From assembly GCF_030332225.1 (NCBI RefSeq), contig NZ_JAOWIF010000028.1, forward strand, positions 744,001 to 808,000: a DNA stretch of 64,000 nucleotides, read 5' to 3'. Source of the DNA: Citrobacter sp. Cu233 (GTDB lineage Bacteria > Pseudomonadota > Gammaproteobacteria > Enterobacterales > Enterobacteriaceae). The notes beneath the pieces were generated by a model that made no database searches, was not told where the DNA came from, and was given only the letters and a program-made list of their open reading frames with translations. Made by a program: the position numbers and the translations under genes. Position 1 is the first letter of the stretch; every line of letters starts with the position of its first letter. Of this stretch, positions 1-9,479 are shown one piece after another.

Positions 1-467
1 TTAATTTTGTCGCCCACGGTCAGCGGATAGACCTTCTCGATAAAACCTGCCGAACGCGCCTGAACAATGACAAATTGATATTCGTTATAACTGACGTTCG
101 CCGGAAAAGTTTGTGCATATTGCAATGGCCCACGGCGCACGGGTTCGGTTTTTAGCCCCAGATTCTGGGTCTGTGTCGGGTCAATACGCACGCCCGGTGC
201 GGATGTACTCGCCGTCTCTTCATCGGCATATTTCGGGATCAGATCCATATCCATAAACGGTGATTTACCCGGTTTATCAAACCGCGTGTTGGGATACATG
301 GGGTCGTACCAGAATAAAACTTTACGCTCTTCTTTTTTTTGAGCAGCGCCGGTATCGGCCGATACTTTTGCGGAAGAATAATAGGTATACACACCGACAG
401 AAATAATTCCGCCGACAATCATACTGCCAAGAATAAGCGCGGTATTTTTAATATTTAAAGACGCCAT
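1..467 (-). CDS. cusB: CusB/SilB copper-silver efflux periplasmic adaptor (partial, N-terminal part)
   Basis: Membrane-fusion subunit of the CusCBA tripartite Cu(I)/Ag(I) exporter, linking the inner-membrane RND pump CusA to the outer-membrane channel CusC. Only the first ~155 codons are here; the rest lies left of base 1. Visible parts are an N-terminal membrane anchor and the family-specific stretches FWYDPMYPNTRFDKPGKSPF, MDMDLIPKYADE, RIDPTQTQNLGLKT and NVSYNEYQF. The Met-rich N-terminal region binds metal in the family. The N-terminus MASLNIK is like SilB of plasmid sil operons rather than E. coli CusB, so cusB versus silB naming is open. An in-frame ATG four codons upstream (479) is an alternative start. 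It follows cusF by 77 bp in the same direction. Confidence 0.93.
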   Translation of the reverse strand, partial: MASLNIKNTALILGSMIVGGIISVGVYTYYSSAKVSADTGAAQKKEERKVLFWYDPMYPNTRFDKPGKSPFMDMDLIPKYADEETASTSAPGVRIDPTQTQNLGLKTEPVRRGPLQYAQTFPANVSYNEYQFVIVQARSAGFIEKVYPLTVGDKI

Positions 468-544
468 AGTGATTTCCATTGCGCGATAGTCTCGCCCGTG
501 TTCAGGAAAACCCGGGCAAGAATAAAAGAGACCAGCGAGATCCG

Positions 545-892
545 TTATTTACTGATATGAATATCGCGTAAGACAGAGAGATTTCCCTGCTGAACAAACG
601 TAAATGCAACTTTATTACCAGGCTGAATATCGTCGGCCTTGGTATCAGGTACCAGCGTGAAACGCATCGTCATTGCCGGCCAGTTCACTGCGGGAATAGG
701 CTCATGTTTAATCGTGACTTTTTTGCTATCCATATCAATAGCTTCAATCACACCTGTCGCACTAATCACTTGCTCCTGCTGGGCCACAGGCGCCATATTC
801 ATCATCTCGCCATGCTGATGTTCATTGGCCTGAGCGTTAAACATGACTACAGATAACAAAGTAAACAAAGCGGCTTCAACGGTAGTTTTCAT
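545..892 (-). CDS. cusF: CusF periplasmic Cu(I)/Ag(I) chaperone
   Basis: Small periplasmic metallochaperone (115 aa) that hands Cu(I) or Ag(I) to the CusB adaptor. The start at 892 is chosen because AGGAG lies just upstream and MKTTVEAALF begins a proper signal peptide ending near NAQA; a longer frame to 928 has neither. The mature protein keeps the family's metal site: His in IKHEP, Trp in VNWPAM, and two Met in AMTMRF, i.e. the His/Trp/Met/Met set. A short Met/His-rich tract (EHQHGEMMNM) follows the signal peptide. It sits between cusC and cusB, matching the E. coli order cusCFB. Confidence 0.95.
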   Translation of the reverse strand: MKTTVEAALFTLLSVVMFNAQANEHQHGEMMNMAPVAQQEQVISATGVIEAIDMDSKKVTIKHEPIPAVNWPAMTMRFTLVPDTKADDIQPGNKVAFTFVQQGNLSVLRDIHISK

Positions 893-924
893 GCAATATA
901 CTCCTGAGAATTTAAGATTAAAGA

Positions 925-2307
925 TCATTCAACCCAGCCACCGCCTAAGGCAGCAAACAGCTTAATTTCATTAACCTGTTGGGCATAGTTAAGGTCGAGC
1001 AACGATTGCTGTGTAGTGAATAAAGAACGCTCGGCGTCCAATACTTCGATATAACTAACAGCACCATTTTGATAGAGTGCACGAGCGCGTTGCAGCGTGA
1101 TTTGTAATGAGTCCAGATAACGCTGTTGACCGGTAATTTGATCGGCAAGGCTTTGACGCAACACCAGCGCATCCGCAACTTCTTTAAATGCGTTCTGAAT
1201 TTTCTGCTCGTAATTCACCACCGATTGCTGCTGGCGGATTTCTGCTAAATCGAGATTTGACTGATTACGTCCAGCGTTAAAGATCGGAATGTCTATTTTC
1301 GGGACAAAATTCCACATGCCGCTGGCCGCATTAAAGAGACTGGAAAGATCGCCACTGCTGCTGGATACAGAGCTGGTCAGCGTAATCGATGGGAAAAACG
1401 CCGCTCGCGCAGCGCCAATATTGGCGTTCGCCGCCAGCAATCCATGTTCGGCTTCCATAATATCCGGACGCTGCAATAATATTTGCGATGGGAGTGCGGG
1501 GGGCAGTGTCACGGGTTTTATATCACCGCGACTGCGCACACGGTCGTCCGGTAATTTCCCGTACGTCCCCAACAATAATTGCAGTGCGTTGTTCGCCTGC
1601 GCCAGTTCACCTTGACGTTTGGCAATATCGCTGCGTGTGCTTTCAATCACGCCGCGAGCCTGTTCCAGTGCCAGCACGTTCGTACTGCCGGTCATCAACT
1701 GTTTCTCGACAAACGCAAAAGAGCGCTGGTAGTTTTGCAACGTTTCTTCGGCAATTTGCAGTTGCGCGTAAGCCAGACGCTGATTGAAATAGCTTTGCGC
1801 CACGTTAGAAATTAATGAAATATGCACCATTCGACGCGCTTCTTCACTGGCGAAAAAATTCTGCCGATCGGCTTCACTCATATTTTTCAGTCGTCCAAAG
1901 AAATCCAGATCGAAACTGAGATTCAGTCCCGCTTCAAATTCCCGGTTGGTGCTGCTATCACCTTTTAATTTCCCACTATAGGTACCGCTGGAACCGGCGT
2001 TAAGCTGCGGGTAACGATCGGCATCCGTCACACCATATTGCGCTTTCGCTTCCTGAACCTTCAGTACCGCCATGCGTAAATCACGGTTATTGACCAGCGC
2101 CTCACCAATCAACGCCTTCACCTGGGAGTCAACAAAAAAGGTACGCCAGCCCGTATCCTGATATCCCATCGGGGCTGAAACCAGCGTGTTCTGACTTAAG
2201 GAGAATTGCTGCGGAACCGGCAATGCAGGACGCTGATAGTCCGGAGCCAACGAGCAGCCAGCCAGAACAAAAATAGCGCTGAGGGTAAGAAGCTTAAATT
2301 TGTACAT
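925..2307 (-). CDS. cusC: CusC outer-membrane Cu/Ag efflux channel
   Basis: TolC-family outer-membrane lipoprotein (460 aa) that forms the exit duct of the CusCBA exporter. The start at 2307 is chosen because a purine-rich GAGAAG precedes it and the N-terminus MYKFKLLTLSAIFVLAGC then gives a signal peptide with lipobox LAGC, Cys18 being the lipidated residue. Two OEP repeats fill the protein, with typical motifs LAPDYQRP, LNLSFDLDFFGR, LLQRPDIMEAEH and PKIDIPIFNAGRN. First gene of the leftward cusCFB operon. A CusR-type palindrome lies 84-105 bp upstream of the start codon. Confidence 0.95.
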   Translation of the reverse strand: MYKFKLLTLSAIFVLAGCSLAPDYQRPALPVPQQFSLSQNTLVSAPMGYQDTGWRTFFVDSQVKALIGEALVNNRDLRMAVLKVQEAKAQYGVTDADRYPQLNAGSSGTYSGKLKGDSSTNREFEAGLNLSFDLDFFGRLKNMSEADRQNFFASEEARRMVHISLISNVAQSYFNQRLAYAQLQIAEETLQNYQRSFAFVEKQLMTGSTNVLALEQARGVIESTRSDIAKRQGELAQANNALQLLLGTYGKLPDDRVRSRGDIKPVTLPPALPSQILLQRPDIMEAEHGLLAANANIGAARAAFFPSITLTSSVSSSSGDLSSLFNAASGMWNFVPKIDIPIFNAGRNQSNLDLAEIRQQQSVVNYEQKIQNAFKEVADALVLRQSLADQITGQQRYLDSLQITLQRARALYQNGAVSYIEVLDAERSLFTTQQSLLDLNYAQQVNEIKLFAALGGGWVE

Positions 2308-2390
2308 AGTTCTTCTCGTCCAGACCGGACTGATAACCATAAAAGATGTGTGAATTTATACCTGAATGACTCTGTTTAACCGGTGACAGG

Positions 2391-2412
2391 AAAATGACAA
2401 AACTGTCATTTT
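2391..2412. promoter_or_regulatory. CusR-box palindrome in the cusC-cusR divergent region
   Basis: Perfect 9-bp inverted repeat, AAAATGACA and TGTCATTTT, separated by 4 bp, in the 182-bp region between the divergent cusC and cusR starts. It matches the CusR box known for E. coli cusCFBA/cusRS, so one site probably serves both operons. Inferred from the motif and its position. Confidence 0.88.
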
Positions 2413-2489
2413 CCCAATAACCGATTGCTATCCGATCCGCCTTCTCTAGAATTGAAAATCCGCACAGCCAGTGCGTGATGGAGAATGTC

Positions 2490-3173
2490 ATGAAGATTTT
2501 GATTGTCGAAGATGAAAAAAAAACCGGCGAATACCTGACGAAAGGCCTGACGGAAGCGGGTTTTGTTGTGGATTTGGCGGACAACGGTCTGAACGGATAC
2601 CACCTGGCGATGACCGGTGATTATGACCTGCTCATTCTCGACATCATGCTGCCCGATGTAAACGGCTGGGATATCGTGCGAATGCTGCGCACCGCCAACA
2701 AAGGCATGCCCATTCTGCTTCTCACCGCACTGGGTACCATTGAGCATCGGGTTAAAGGTCTGGAGCTGGGGGCTGATGATTATTTGGTTAAACCGTTTGC
2801 CTTTGCAGAATTGCTGGCGCGGGTCAGAACGCTGCTGCGACGCGGAGCCGCGGTCATTGTCGAAAGTCAGTTTCAGGTCGCGGATTTAATGGTCGATCTG
2901 GTCAGCAGAAAAGTCACCCGCAACGGAACACGCATCACCCTGACCAGTAAAGAGTTTACGCTGCTTGAATTTTTCCTGCGTCATCAGGGAGAAGTATTGC
3001 CGCGTTCACTGATTGCCTCTCAAGTCTGGGATATGAATTTTGACAGCGACACCAATGCGATTGACGTCGCCGTGAAGCGTCTGCGGGCCAAAATCGATAA
3101 TGACTTTGAGCCGAAACTGATTCAGACCGTGCGTGGTGTAGGGTACATGCTTGAGGTGCCGGATGGCCACTAA
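2490..3173 (+). CDS. cusR: CusR copper/silver response regulator
   Basis: OmpR/PhoB-type response regulator (227 aa) that switches on cusCFBA when phosphorylated by CusS. Receiver domain at residues 1-115: acidic pair in IVEDE, phospho-acceptor Asp51 (LLILDIMLP), and Lys in YLVKPF. C-terminal winged helix at about 130-225 ([35 protein letters not shown]). ATG at 2490 is used because MKILIVEDE is the family N-terminus; an in-frame ATG at 2475 would add five residues. The 3' end overlaps the cusS start by 11 bp, suggesting translational coupling. Confidence 0.95.
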   Translation: MKILIVEDEKKTGEYLTKGLTEAGFVVDLADNGLNGYHLAMTGDYDLLILDIMLPDVNGWDIVRMLRTANKGMPILLLTALGTIEHRVKGLELGADDYLVKPFAFAELLARVRTLLRRGAAVIVESQFQVADLMVDLVSRKVTRNGTRITLTSKEFTLLEFFLRHQGEVLPRSLIASQVWDMNFDSDTNAIDVAVKRLRAKIDNDFEPKLIQTVRGVGYMLEVPDGH

Positions 3174-4614
3174 ACGATTACAGCGCCCTTTTTCGCTGGC
3201 AACACGGTTAACCTTTTTTATCAGCCTGGCGACAATCGCCTCATTTTTCGCTTTCGCATGGATAATGATCCACTCGGTGAAAGTCCATTTCGCAGAGCAG
3301 GATATCAATGATTTAAAAGAAATCAGCGCGACGCTGGAGCGTATTATTAACCACCCGAACGAACCGGAATCGCGTCGGCTGGAAACACTAAAAAACGTAG
3401 TTTCGGGTTATTCTAACGTCATTATTTCTCTGGAAGATGCCAATCAGAGGGCCATTTTCCATTCACCTGATGCGCCAGATCTTCGTCAGTTTATCGCCAC
3501 GGCAACGCCGGATAAAAATGCCCATACCCGTAATGTCTTTTTAATTTCCGGCCCAACACTGCAAACATCAGAACATGCACACGGTAAAAATGCGTCCTCC
3601 AACTGGCGAATGATTCGTTTACCCATTGGGCAGTTGCCAGACGGGAAACCGGCATATACGTTGTTTATGGCATTATCGATCGATTTTCATCTGCACTACA
3701 TTAACGATTTGAAAAACAAGCTGATCATGACAGCATCGTTAATTAGCATGATGATTGTTTTTATCGTGCTGTTCGCCGTCTATAAAGGCCATGAACCGAT
3801 CCGTAATGTCAGTCGGCGCATCCAAAATATCACCTCTAAAGATCTCGATGTTCGCCTGGACCCGCAGGCCGTGCCTATTGAGCTTGAGCAACTGGTCGAG
3901 TCGTTTAATCACATGATCGAACGAATCGAAGATGTGTTTAAACGTCAGTCCAATTTTTCTGCAGATATTGCTCACGAGATCCGCACACCAATCACCAACC
4001 TGGTGACGCAAACAGAAATTGCCCTCAGTCATCCCCGCAGCACGAAAGAGCTGGAAGATGTGCTCTACTCTAATCTCGAAGAGTTTGGGCGCATGTCGAA
4101 GATGGTGAGTGATATGTTGTTTCTGGCACAGGCAGACAATAACCAGCTGATCCCGGAAAAAACAGCGCTGAATCTTGCGGATGAAGTCAGTAAAGTGTTC
4201 GACTTTTTCGAAGCCTGGGCGGAAGAACGCGAAGTCAGCCTGCGCTTTGAAGGTCGGGCATGCTGGGTTTCTGGCGACCCGTTAATGTTACGCCGGGCAA
4301 TGAGCAACCTGCTCTCTAACGCGATGCGCTATACGCCAAAAGGCGAGTCTGTCACCGTGCGAGTGAAAGAGGCTGATGATCTCGTGCATATTATTGTGGA
4401 AAATCCCGGTACGCCAATAGCCGCGGAACATCTGCCACGACTCTTTGACCGGTTTTATCGCGTCGATCCCTCACGACAGCGTAAAGGCGAAGGTAGCGGT
4501 ATTGGCCTGGCGATAGTGAAATCGATTGTGATTGCCCACCAGGGCAAGGTCTCCGTAACATCCGACGCTCGCGCTACCCGCTTTATTCTGACATTACCCA
4601 AGTATGCCGCTTAA
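3163..4614 (+). CDS. cusS: CusS copper/silver sensor histidine kinase
   Basis: Inner-membrane sensor kinase (483 aa) detecting periplasmic Cu(I)/Ag(I) and phosphorylating CusR. Membrane helices at about 17-37 and 187-207 flank a periplasmic sensor region that carries a His pair (SEHAHGK, about 137-142). A HAMP region follows, then the dimerisation helix with phospho-acceptor His271 ([14 protein letters not shown]), and the N, G1 and G2 ATP-binding boxes ([22 protein letters not shown]). Start at ATG 3163 inside the cusR 3' end, giving the [11 protein letters not shown]-terminus like E. coli. A long stem-loop follows the stop. Confidence 0.95.
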   Translation: MATKRLQRPFSLATRLTFFISLATIASFFAFAWIMIHSVKVHFAEQDINDLKEISATLERIINHPNEPESRRLETLKNVVSGYSNVIISLEDANQRAIFHSPDAPDLRQFIATATPDKNAHTRNVFLISGPTLQTSEHAHGKNASSNWRMIRLPIGQLPDGKPAYTLFMALSIDFHLHYINDLKNKLIMTASLISMMIVFIVLFAVYKGHEPIRNVSRRIQNITSKDLDVRLDPQAVPIELEQLVESFNHMIERIEDVFKRQSNFSADIAHEIRTPITNLVTQTEIALSHPRSTKELEDVLYSNLEEFGRMSKMVSDMLFLAQADNNQLIPEKTALNLADEVSKVFDFFEAWAEEREVSLRFEGRACWVSGDPLMLRRAMSNLLSNAMRYTPKGESVTVRVKEADDLVHIIVENPGTPIAAEHLPRLFDRFYRVDPSRQRKGEGSGIGLAIVKSIVIAHQGKVSVTSDARATRFILTLPKYAA

Positions 4615-4620
4615 TTATTA

Positions 4621-4644
4621 TTGATGGCGCTAATGCGCCATCAA
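4621..4644 (+). terminator. Stem-loop after cusS
   Basis: Perfect 10-bp stem TTGATGGCGC / GCGCCATCAA with a TAAT loop, 7 bp after the cusS stop. No clear U-tract follows, so it may terminate weakly or protect the cusRS mRNA end. Confidence 0.55.
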
Positions 4645-4673
4645 TTAAACCTCATATTAATATTATTATTCTC

Positions 4674-4727
4674 TGACATAACCGTCATAATCCTGTCACG
4701 TCGCTGACTGTCCTCGCTCTTTATAAT
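4674..4727 (+). promoter_or_regulatory. Putative CusR-type box and promoter of the SilE-like gene
   Basis: TGACA (4674-4678), 4-bp spacer, CGTCA (4683-4687) copies the core geometry of the cusC-cusR palindrome with one mismatch. TATAAT lies at 4722-4727 with no good -35 at normal spacing, as expected for an activator-dependent promoter. Assignment to CusR is inference. Confidence 0.5.
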
Positions 4728-4755
4728 TTCTTCCGTAAACCCATACAGGAGAAAT

Positions 4756-4968
4756 ATGATGAATAAGATGTCCTCTTTTTTCGCTATCGCATTTTTTATC
4801 TCTGCTGGCGTTAATGCAGCAGAAACGTCACCCCATGCACAGTCATTTTCACAAATGAATGAACATGAAAAAGCGATGGTAGTACATCAGTCGATGAATA
4901 ATGGTCATTCCTATGCCCATGAACAGCAGGCGGAAAAACACCGCGCACAGGCAAACTGTGCGCAGTAA
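4756..4968 (+). CDS. SilE/PcoE-like periplasmic metal-binding protein, half-length
   Basis: Exported 70-residue protein with signal peptide (cleavage near VNA-AETS) and a mature part of about 49 residues with six His and three Met. The segment MNEHEKAMVVHQSMNN strongly resembles the C-terminal repeat of SilE and PcoE, periplasmic Ag/Cu-binding proteins of about 143 residues. MxxH at 34-37 and 41-44 and HxxM at 44-47 are the family's silver-binding patterns. It looks like one SilE repeat rather than two. AGGAG precedes ATG 4756. Its place after cusRS mirrors silRS-silE on plasmids, which supports a role as a periplasmic metal sponge. Function is inferred, not demonstrated. Confidence 0.78.
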   Translation: MMNKMSSFFAIAFFISAGVNAAETSPHAQSFSQMNEHEKAMVVHQSMNNGHSYAHEQQAEKHRAQANCAQ

Positions 4969-4982
4969 CAGATAACGCTAAA

Positions 4983-5004
4983 GAGCGCTGCGATCACAGC
5001 GCTC
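4983..5004 (+). terminator. Stem-loop after the SilE-like gene
   Basis: Perfect 8-bp stem GAGCGCTG / CAGCGCTC with a 6-nt loop, 15 bp beyond the stop. No U-tract follows, so the terminator call is tentative. Confidence 0.4.
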
Positions 5005-5051
5005 ACAAAAGCCCTGAGCTACAGTATGTCGTTTTAATACTGGAGTCAGAT

Positions 5052-5855
5052 GTGGCTTTAACCCTCACGGTATTGCTTGAAAACCGGCGCGCTGCGAGCG
5101 CAGATAAATCATTACGGGCAAAGCCTGGACTGAGTCTGTTAGTTCAGGATAAAACCACCACCATATTGTTTGATACCGGGCCGGATGACAGCTTCATACT
5201 TAACGCCGCGCAAATGGGGGTTGATTTATCGCAGCTTGACGCCGTGGTGCTTTCGCATGGCCATTACGATCATTGTGGCGGCGTGCCGTGGCTTGCAGAT
5301 AACAGTCGTGTCATTTGCCATCCTCAAATCGCCTGTGAGCGTTACGCCTCAATAACTCTTGCGGGAACGCCGCGAAAAATAAAAAAACTCTCCCGCGATA
5401 ACGACTACTCTCGACTCATCATGGAATACACCCGCAAACCGTTGGATATTAGCGATCGATTTTTATGGTCCGGGGAAATTAGCGTTCCCACTCCGCAGGC
5501 CTATGGCGTTATTAGTGAGGAAACACCTCAACCGGATTACATCAGCGATGAAGGTGTCTTGATTTATAAATCTGAGCGCGGATTAGTCATTATTACCGGC
5601 TGCGGACATCGGGGAATTGAGAATATCGTACGCCATTGCCAGAATATCACCGGTGTTAACAAAATTTACGCCCTCATCGGTGGGTTCCATTTACGCGCCG
5701 CCTCACCCGCTAAGCTATGGCGGACGCGAAAATTTATTAAGCAACAGCAACCGGAAAAGCTGCTCGGCTGCCATTGCACCGGTTCATGGGGACGTTTGTG
5801 GCTACCGGGAACTGACGCCCCGGCAACGGGAGATGTAATTGTTCTGGAAGAGTAA
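5052..5855 (+). CDS. Metallo-beta-lactamase-fold hydrolase
   Basis: Cytoplasmic MBL-fold protein (267 aa) with no signal peptide. Metal ligands are visible as His69-x-His71-x-Asp73-His74 (SHGHYDHCGG), His186 (GCGHRG), His213 (GGFHL) and His241 (GCHCTGSWG). The layout resembles the archaeal-type dihydropteroate-like subgroup often annotated as DHPPP synthase or 'MBL fold metallo-hydrolase'. It is not a beta-lactamase by position or motifs. GTG at 5052 is used because the overlapping ATG at 5050 hits a stop after three codons; GGAG lies 7 bp upstream. Substrate unknown. It is convergent with torZ across a shared terminator. Confidence 0.85.
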   Translation: MALTLTVLLENRRAASADKSLRAKPGLSLLVQDKTTTILFDTGPDDSFILNAAQMGVDLSQLDAVVLSHGHYDHCGGVPWLADNSRVICHPQIACERYASITLAGTPRKIKKLSRDNDYSRLIMEYTRKPLDISDRFLWSGEISVPTPQAYGVISEETPQPDYISDEGVLIYKSERGLVIITGCGHRGIENIVRHCQNITGVNKIYALIGGFHLRAASPAKLWRTRKFIKQQQPEKLLGCHCTGSWGRLWLPGTDAPATGDVIVLEE

Positions 5856-5882
5856 CGACAGTAAAAGTTGCTAAAACAGAAA

Positions 5883-5908
5883 AAACGGGAACCTTTCGGT
5901 TCCCGTTT
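5883..5908. terminator. Bidirectional terminator between the MBL-fold gene and torZ
   Basis: Perfect 11-bp stem AAACGGGAACC / GGTTCCCGTTT with a 4-nt loop, T-rich on one side and A-rich on the other, lying between two convergent genes. Confidence 0.85.
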
Positions 5909-5919
5909 ATCAGCCACCA

Positions 5920-8364
5920 TTACATAGTGACGATTTCAGGCTCATCAAAAACAGTGAGTTTTGGTGCTTCACCGGTGAATTTTTCTGCGTATACCAGACT
6001 GGTATTCCCCGCACAGCCATTCGCCAGCCTTGACGTCGGGATATCTGCCGTCAGCACGTTCGCGCCACCGTTTTTGCAGATGCCGTTTTCAATATCCGGC
6101 CATGCACCTTCATGGATACAGATGATTCCCGGTTTGATACCGTCACTGACGTGTGCGCCAACAAGCACCTGTCCACGCGCATTCCATACGCGTACCAGAT
6201 CGCCCTCGGCAATACCTCTGGCTTTCGCATCATCCGGGTGAATTGTTACCGGCTCCCGATTAGCAATCGCGTACTCTTTACGCAACGACGCGTAGTTCAA
6301 CTGACTGTGCAGGCGATGTGCCGGGTGCGCCGTCAGTAGCTGCAGCTGATCCTTATCCGCCGTTCCTTTCCACTCATCAGGCTCAATCCACGACGCATGT
6401 GGCGGGCAGTCTTTGTACTGATAGCCTTCAATCGTTTTCGAGTAGATTTCAATCTTGCCACTCGGCGTTCCAAGCGCATTCATCACCGGATCGCTGCGGA
6501 ATTCCGCATAGCGCACATATTTGTTGTTCTTTTCATTCTCACGCATTTCAATCAGTTTGTTCTGCTGCCAGAACGCATTGAACTGAGGCATGGCGACGCG
6601 CTGGGCACGGGCGGCTTTTTGCGCGACATCATAGAACTGCTTCAGCCACGCCATTTCATCTTTGCCTTCGGTGTAGACCGCTTTCCCGCCCGGCTTGAGC
6701 ATCTCAGACAGATCGGCAAATACGTCAAAGTCGCTACGTGCTTCAAACTGCGGCGCGATGACCTGCTTCATCGGTACCAGATGCTGGTTACTGTAGTCAC
6801 CGGTCATGGTCAGATCGTTGCGTTCGAACGACGTGGTGATCGGCAGAACAATATCGGCGTGTTTGGCCGCTGCGGTCCAGTAGCACTCAGAGATGACAAC
6901 CAGTTCAGGCTTCTGCCAGGCTTTGATTAAGCGGTTGGTATCCTGATGATGGGTAAAGTTAGCGCCGCCCGCCCACCAGATCATTTTGATATCCGGGAAA
7001 GTTTGCTCTTTACCGTTATGCTGATATTTGCCGCCAGGGTTTTCCAGTGCTTCAACAATTCGCGCTACCGGCAGGCTGGTCACTGCATCGGAAACCGCCC
7101 AGTCGTTGCCCGCTGATGATCCACCTTCAATTTTGGCGGAGATTGCTGGCAATACCCCACCGGTGCGCGTTGGGTTACCGCCGTTAGAATAGTGATACGA
7201 GAACCCAAAGCCGCCGCCTTCGGTACCAATTTGCCCCAGCATCGCCGCCAGCGTCACCAGCATCCAGTGTTTTTGCTCACCGTATTGCTGGCGCTGAATC
7301 CCCCACCCCGCCATGAGCATCGTTTTATTACTGGAGAAAATTTCCGCCAACTTCTCAAGTTGCTCAGCAGGCACGCCGCACACGCCGGAAGCCCACTCGG
7401 CAGTTTTCTCTATTTTGTCACTCTTGCCGAGCAAATACTCTTCAAACTGCGGGTATCCGGTGGTGTATTTTTCCAGGAAAGCTTTGTCGTGGAGATTTTT
7501 CTTCACCAGCGTATGGGCGATCCCCAGCATCATCGCCACATCGGTCCCCATATGTGGCGCAATCCAGGTGGCATTATCACCAAAGAATTCGATGGTTTCA
7601 GAACGCATCGGATCGATGGCAATGACGCTTTTGCCTGATTTCTTCAGCAGATTAAAGTATTCGATCCCCTGTTCATCCGTGCTGCTCCAGGCAATCTTGA
7701 GAGTATTGAGCGGGTTCATCCCCCACAACACCACAACCTGACTGTGCTCAAGCACCATCGGCCAGGTGGTTTGCTGCTCATAGACCTCAACCGATCCCAC
7801 AACGTAAGGCATGATCACCTGCGCGGCACCGGTTGAATAATCTCCGGTATGACCAGCGTAGCCACCCGCCATGCTCATATAGCGTTGCAGTAAGGTTTGC
7901 GCTTTATGCAGAACGCCGCTGGAGCGCCAGCCATATGAACCGGCAAATATCGAAGCCGGGCCATAGCTGCTACGGATCCGGCTATGCTGCTCATGAATGA
8001 GCTTCAGCGCCTGCTCCCAGCTAACCCGCACGAAGGGATCGTTTCCACGTTTTCCATCCGCTTTACCCGGGTTTTCAAGATAGCTTTTGCGCACCATCGG
8101 ATATTTTACGCGGATATTGGTGTGGACCTGATCCGGTGCGGTTTGTTGTAGCGAGTTCGGTACCGTTTTAGGCAACGCGCCTTTTGAGGAAACCACTTTG
8201 CCGTCTTTTACTTCCACATATACCGCGCCCCAACGCGCTGCCGTCAGGATCGCCCCGCCATTTTGACCTTCGGCCCAGGCCGGCATTGGGATCACCGAAG
8301 AAATCGCCATTGTTCCGGTAGCCGCGCCAGCCGTCTTGATAAAGTCACGTCTTGTGAGTTTCAT
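5920..8364 (-). CDS. torZ: TorZ periplasmic molybdenum S-/N-oxide reductase
   Basis: Molybdopterin enzyme of the DMSO-reductase family (814 aa), closest in my reading to E. coli TorZ, which reduces trimethylamine N-oxide and biotin sulfoxide using electrons from TorY. A Tat signal (TRRDFIK, Arg5-Arg6) runs to about residue 31, implying folded export. The conserved [10 protein letters not shown] at 175-184 contains the expected molybdenum ligand Ser177; further family blocks are [31 protein letters not shown] and CVHEGAWPD-like [11 protein letters not shown]. It is shorter than TorA, as TorZ should be. GGAG lies upstream of ATG 8364. Downstream partner of torY, 20 bp apart. Confidence 0.93.
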   Translation of the reverse strand: MKLTRRDFIKTAGAATGTMAISSVIPMPAWAEGQNGGAILTAARWGAVYVEVKDGKVVSSKGALPKTVPNSLQQTAPDQVHTNIRVKYPMVRKSYLENPGKADGKRGNDPFVRVSWEQALKLIHEQHSRIRSSYGPASIFAGSYGWRSSGVLHKAQTLLQRYMSMAGGYAGHTGDYSTGAAQVIMPYVVGSVEVYEQQTTWPMVLEHSQVVVLWGMNPLNTLKIAWSSTDEQGIEYFNLLKKSGKSVIAIDPMRSETIEFFGDNATWIAPHMGTDVAMMLGIAHTLVKKNLHDKAFLEKYTTGYPQFEEYLLGKSDKIEKTAEWASGVCGVPAEQLEKLAEIFSSNKTMLMAGWGIQRQQYGEQKHWMLVTLAAMLGQIGTEGGGFGFSYHYSNGGNPTRTGGVLPAISAKIEGGSSAGNDWAVSDAVTSLPVARIVEALENPGGKYQHNGKEQTFPDIKMIWWAGGANFTHHQDTNRLIKAWQKPELVVISECYWTAAAKHADIVLPITTSFERNDLTMTGDYSNQHLVPMKQVIAPQFEARSDFDVFADLSEMLKPGGKAVYTEGKDEMAWLKQFYDVAQKAARAQRVAMPQFNAFWQQNKLIEMRENEKNNKYVRYAEFRSDPVMNALGTPSGKIEIYSKTIEGYQYKDCPPHASWIEPDEWKGTADKDQLQLLTAHPAHRLHSQLNYASLRKEYAIANREPVTIHPDDAKARGIAEGDLVRVWNARGQVLVGAHVSDGIKPGIICIHEGAWPDIENGICKNGGANVLTADIPTSRLANGCAGNTSLVYAEKFTGEAPKLTVFDEPEIVTM

Positions 8365-8384
8365 GATTTCTCCTGATCTATCGC

Positions 8385-9479
8385 TTATTTGTTCATGTCT
8401 TTAGCGTTGTACTGGAAGTAACGGCTCAGGATATCCAGTTCGTTTTCACTGATATTGGTACGAGCGCCCATCCCTTTCGCCACTGAAGGCCAGGCGTTGA
8501 GCGTGAAATGATTCGCCGGAATTGGCGCATGGCAGCCCGCGCAGTACACATTGTCGAGTTTGCGTGCGTAATCCCACATAGGCTCGCGGCTGGCGAGGGC
8601 CGAACCGCTCCATTCGCCCTGCAACACAACATCTCGCCACGCATTGCCGTAATCATCTGTTTTCCAGTCAGAGAGAATCTTCAGCGATTGCTGACCTTTT
8701 TCACTCAGGCTGGCAAGAATCAAACGCTGTCCTGCCGCGTAGTAAATGACCTGTTCACTTCCCTGCATCTGGCTACCACGAATCTCGACCAGACGCGTAT
8801 TGTCCGTTGTTTTCAGAACCTGCATTTGTGTTGCCGGGTAAACGGTTCCCAGATCGCCCAACGCGGTGTTGCTTACGGCATAAATCTCAGTTGCCGAGGC
8901 CGGTGTGGAGGCTGACTGCGCTTCAAGCCCTTTGAGCGCACTGTCATCCATTTTGATTTCAGGTGGGAAGTGGGCTACCCCTTTGTGGCAATCAATACAG
9001 GTTTGCTTTTCTGCGATGCCCATTTTGTGCATTTTCTGGGCATCCGCGCTTTGTGCGGCAAGGTCCATCGCGTCCATGCTGTGACAGCTTCGGCAGGTCG
9101 CAGAATCACTCGCCTTAAGCTGGGCCCAGACGGTTTGCGCCATCTCCAGACGGTGTTCTTCAAATTTTTCCGGGGTATCAATCTTTTTGGTTATGAACTG
9201 ATGGTAAACATCTTTTGAGGCCCGCAGCTTAGCCACCAGATAGTCCAGACCCCCTTGCGGGATATGACAGTCCGCACACTCTGCGCGAATACCTTTCTGG
9301 TTCTGGAAGTGGACCGAACCGGTATATTCCTCATAGGGTGCCTGCATCGTATGGCAAGACAAACAAAATTCCGTGCTCGAGGTTTTATGCAATGTCCATT
9401 GCCCGGCCAACACAATAATGGCACCCAGAACAATGCACAGCAGCATCGTCCAGAGGATGGTTTTATTTATTTTTCTCAT
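8385..9479 (-). CDS. torY: TorY pentaheme c-type cytochrome
   Basis: Membrane-anchored NapC/NirT-family cytochrome (364 aa) that passes electrons from menaquinol to TorZ. One N-terminal helix (about 8-28) anchors it. Five CXXCH heme sites are seen: CLSCH 39-43, CADCH 68-72, CRSCH 129-133, CIDCH 161-165 and a C-terminal CAGCH 313-317. The first four form the NapC-like domain; the fifth lies in the Tor-type C-terminal extension, which distinguishes TorC/TorY from NapC. First gene of torYZ. A perfect FNR-type site lies 67 bp upstream of the start codon. Confidence 0.94.
   Translation of the reverse strand: MRKINKTILWTMLLCIVLGAIIVLAGQWTLHKTSSTEFCLSCHTMQAPYEEYTGSVHFQNQKGIRAECADCHIPQGGLDYLVAKLRASKDVYHQFITKKIDTPEKFEEHRLEMAQTVWAQLKASDSATCRSCHSMDAMDLAAQSADAQKMHKMGIAEKQTCIDCHKGVAHFPPEIKMDDSALKGLEAQSASTPASATEIYAVSNTALGDLGTVYPATQMQVLKTTDNTRLVEIRGSQMQGSEQVIYYAAGQRLILASLSEKGQQSLKILSDWKTDDYGNAWRDVVLQGEWSGSALASREPMWDYARKLDNVYCAGCHAPIPANHFTLNAWPSVAKGMGARTNISENELDILSRYFQYNAKDMNK

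Noticed and set aside
5052-5855. Antibiotic beta-lactamase reading of the MBL-fold gene
   Set aside because: No signal peptide, and the ligand pattern and length fit other MBL-fold hydrolases rather than class B beta-lactamases.
6397-6930. 177-codon open frame on the plus strand inside torZ
   Set aside because: It is antisense to a well-conserved enzyme gene, has no ribosome-binding site and no recognisable protein features; frames like this are common opposite GC-rich genes.
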